Notes under the pieces: generated by a model | The model's input: only the letters and a program-made list of their open reading frames with translations | The model's database searches: none | Told to the model about the DNA's origin: nothing | Virus record (IMG/VR): IMGVR_UViG_3300028706_000601 | Span: 1-23,010 of that record | DNA: 23,010 nucleotides | Origin: a virus | Reading direction: 5' to 3' (one strand) | In this document: in pieces, positions 21,881-23,010 of the stretch | Numbering within the stretch: the stretch's first letter is position 1 | Layout of the letters: each line of letters starts with the position of its first letter | Translations under genes and position numbers: made by a program

Positions 21881-22570
21881 TTAACTTAATGCGGAAAACA
21901 AAGCAATGTATCTAGTTGTGCCAGATACTTGAACTTTCAATGCTCCAGCAGACGTTGCTGCTGTTCCTGAAGTATATATGGGACCAGCATTTGCCCCTGC
22001 AGAAGCACCAAAACCTCCGCCAGGTATAATATCCATCACAAAGTTAACAGTATTGGATCCTGCGCCACTTGCATCAAGTTTCAAGAATGCTGATGCATTC
22101 ACTGACTGTGTTGCAGTATTGGCCACCTGTAAACTCATGCAATATACATTAGCAACGCTTGTTGGATTTGAAGCACTGTGTGACAATCTTGCAACTATTG
22201 CCGCACCTTCCGTGGTTATAATTGTATTAGCATCGTTGATGTGATTAGTAAACTCTGCAGTATACAATCTTCCAACGTTTCCGTCTGTAGTACCAGTGTG
22301 AGTTGCACTTGTATTAACTTGTAATGTTATTACATTATTATATACGTTAGTACTTGAGTTGTCAGAATCACCCACGTGAGCAATCTTCAACACAACTTCA
22401 TCGGTACCTGCTGAAGCTCCATTAGATGTGTGCGTTATTCCTCCTAAAAAACTTTTTACTGTTAATTTTTTATTCACAGGAGACCCATTAGGATCATCAA
22501 TTATATGAATTAGGTCTTCACTTGCCGCCTCAGAGGCTGCAGTCAACGCTGTTATTTTTTTATCGGCCAT
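21881..22570 (-). CDS. Phage structural protein ('MADKKITAL'-type, fibre or capsid decoration)
   Basis: A 229-residue protein with the N-terminal signature MADKKITALTAASEAASEDL and IHIIDDPNGSPVNKKLTV, common in phage virion proteins where it precedes a beta-rich body. The remainder is Ser/Thr/Ala/Gly/Asn-rich, low in charge and lysine, and lacks cysteine pairs, as in fibre or decoration proteins. AGGAG five bases before the ATG at 22568-22570 is the strongest ribosome binding site in the window, fitting high expression. It is preceded by a leader of about 100 bases with a T4-late-like promoter. Whether it decorates the head or the tail cannot be told. Confidence 0.8.
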   Translation of the reverse strand: MADKKITALTAASEAASEDLIHIIDDPNGSPVNKKLTVKSFLGGITHTSNGASAGTDEVVLKIAHVGDSDNSSTNVYNNVITLQVNTSATHTGTTDGNVGRLYTAEFTNHINDANTIITTEGAAIVARLSHSASNPTSVANVYCMSLQVANTATQSVNASAFLKLDASGAGSNTVNFVMDIIPGGGFGASAGANAGPIYTSGTAATSAGALKVQVSGTTRYIALFSALS

Positions 22571-22591
22571 TTATTCTCCTTGCTGGCTGTT

Positions 22592-22608
22592 GTGGTGGGA
22601 CTCACCAC
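22592..22608 (-). promoter_or_regulatory. Hairpin in the leader of the structural gene
   Basis: A six-base-pair stem GTGGTG/CACCAC with a five-base loop lies about 12 bases upstream of the strong AGGAG. No T-run follows, so it may stabilise the mRNA or position the ribosome site rather than terminate transcription. Confidence 0.45.
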
Positions 22609-22669
22609 CAGGTTGTTTATGCCAGGATTTGCTCTTTATGCAAAGGATTCATCCCGGACACTTGTTATG

Positions 22670-22677
22670 TATTTATA
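22670..22677 (-). promoter_or_regulatory. T4-type late promoter box TATAAATA
   Basis: The minus strand carries an exact TATAAATA, the T4 late -10 consensus (recognised in T4 by gp55 sigma). It overlaps the stop of the upstream fibre-like gene and would start a transcript near 22662, giving a 5' leader of about 90 bases for the structural gene. Confidence 0.6.
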
Positions 22678-23010
22678 AGATTAATCCTAACCTTATTAAC
22701 TCTGTTTTAAGATGGGAAACTGTTGTCATAGATCCTGAACTCGTGTTCTGAGTGACAGGATCTACACCATAAAAACCTAGTTTATTAGACGTGTTTCCAT
22801 AGGCTTGGTTTCCTATAACTTGTATGGTTGTCGTATTAGATGTTATATACATACTGCTATCTCCACCACCCTCTAACTTCAAATCTATTCCAGATTCTAG
22901 CTGTAAATGTCCTAGTTCAGAAAAATCTGGTGTTGAAGTAGATGTATCGTCAACTAACAAGAGTCCAGGACCAAAGTCTATTTTAGATGGCGGAATTGCT
23001 GTAATATACC
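22673..23010 (-). CDS. Fibre/virion structural protein, C-terminal part (N-terminus beyond window)
   Basis: The frame is open from the right edge, beginning YITAIPPSKIDFGPGLLLVDD, so a start inside the window is not needed. The visible 112 residues are beta-rich: LGHLQLESGIDLKLEGGGDSS, then TTTIQVIGNQAYGNTSNKLGFYG and VDPVTQNTSSG (cited in short pieces). The KLGFYGVDPVTQ stretch followed by a short helix (VSHLKTELIRLGLIL) is a common C-terminal ending of phage fibre-like and virion proteins. The length upstream is unknown. The stop lies within the late promoter box for the next gene. Confidence 0.72.
   Translation of the reverse strand, partial: YITAIPPSKIDFGPGLLLVDDTSTSTPDFSELGHLQLESGIDLKLEGGGDSSMYITSNTTTIQVIGNQAYGNTSNKLGFYGVDPVTQNTSSGSMTTVSHLKTELIRLGLIL

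Noticed and set aside
22958-22960. Internal TTG as the start of the fibre-like gene
   Set aside because: The frame stays open to the window edge with protein-like sequence, so the gene is simply cut by the window.

Overview
This is an AT-rich stretch of a tailed-phage genome, most likely a marine T4-like myovirus. The T4-type set is a deoxynucleotide monophosphate kinase (partial, left edge), an RNase H of the T4 Rnh/FEN-1 type, a gp61-like primase and a DUF6433-like protein. It also has ThyX, a B12-dependent ribonucleotide reductase, a SleB-type cell-wall hydrolase, several 2-oxoglutarate/Fe(II) oxygenase-like proteins and sugar-transfer genes, a mix typical of marine phages. A circularly permuted (two-piece) tmRNA gene of the kind found in alphaproteobacteria suggests an alphaproteobacterial host; a SAR11-like host would fit the low GC, but that is inference. 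All genes but one lie on the minus strand, closely packed, often with ATGA stop/start overlaps, so transcription runs from right to left.

Region by region, in transcription order. (1) 23010-20031: virion-type genes, including a partial fibre-like protein, a 'MADKKITAL'-type structural protein with a T4-late-like promoter (22670-22677), a coiled-coil protein and three conserved phage proteins, ended by a hairpin/T-run terminator at 19996-20015. (2) A sigma70-like promoter at 19966-19994 starts the replication/nucleotide block 19927-15107: primase, ThyX, class II ribonucleotide reductase, HAD-family nucleotidase and RuvC-like resolvase. (3) 15123-12902: a lone plus-strand gene (14731-15123), back to back with a polysaccharide pyruvyl transferase-like gene, then a GT4 glycosyltransferase. 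(4) 12892-9958: basic hypothetical protein, RNase H, DUF6433-like protein, SleB hydrolase, FmdB-type zinc ribbon. (5) 9961-6848: a methyltransferase-like protein plus Asp/Asn-hydroxylase-like protein, a PD-(D/E)XK exonuclease and a GT-A glycosyltransferase. (6) 6806-6551: the permuted tmRNA, followed by a 2OG-Fe(II) oxygenase and a small membrane protein. (7) 5631-1: a consensus TTGACA-N17-TATAAT promoter drives folE2, a second methyltransferase-like/hydroxylase-like pair, a YhhQ-type 7-deazapurine transporter, queD, a small hypothetical gene, a DpdA-like transglycosylase and the dNMP kinase.

How it fits together: region 7 reads as a 7-deazaguanine DNA-modification operon. FolE2 and QueD make the early pteridine precursors, YhhQ would import a free 7-deazapurine base, and the DpdA-like enzyme would exchange guanine in phage DNA. 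QueE, QueC and QueF are not seen in the window. The most unexpected items are the complete two-piece tmRNA (predicted tag ANNNDYYSASVALAA) and the duplicated two-gene cassette, one copy of which sits inside the 7-deazaguanine operon and the other beside a glycosyltransferase. All functions are read from sequence motifs by eye; no database search was possible.
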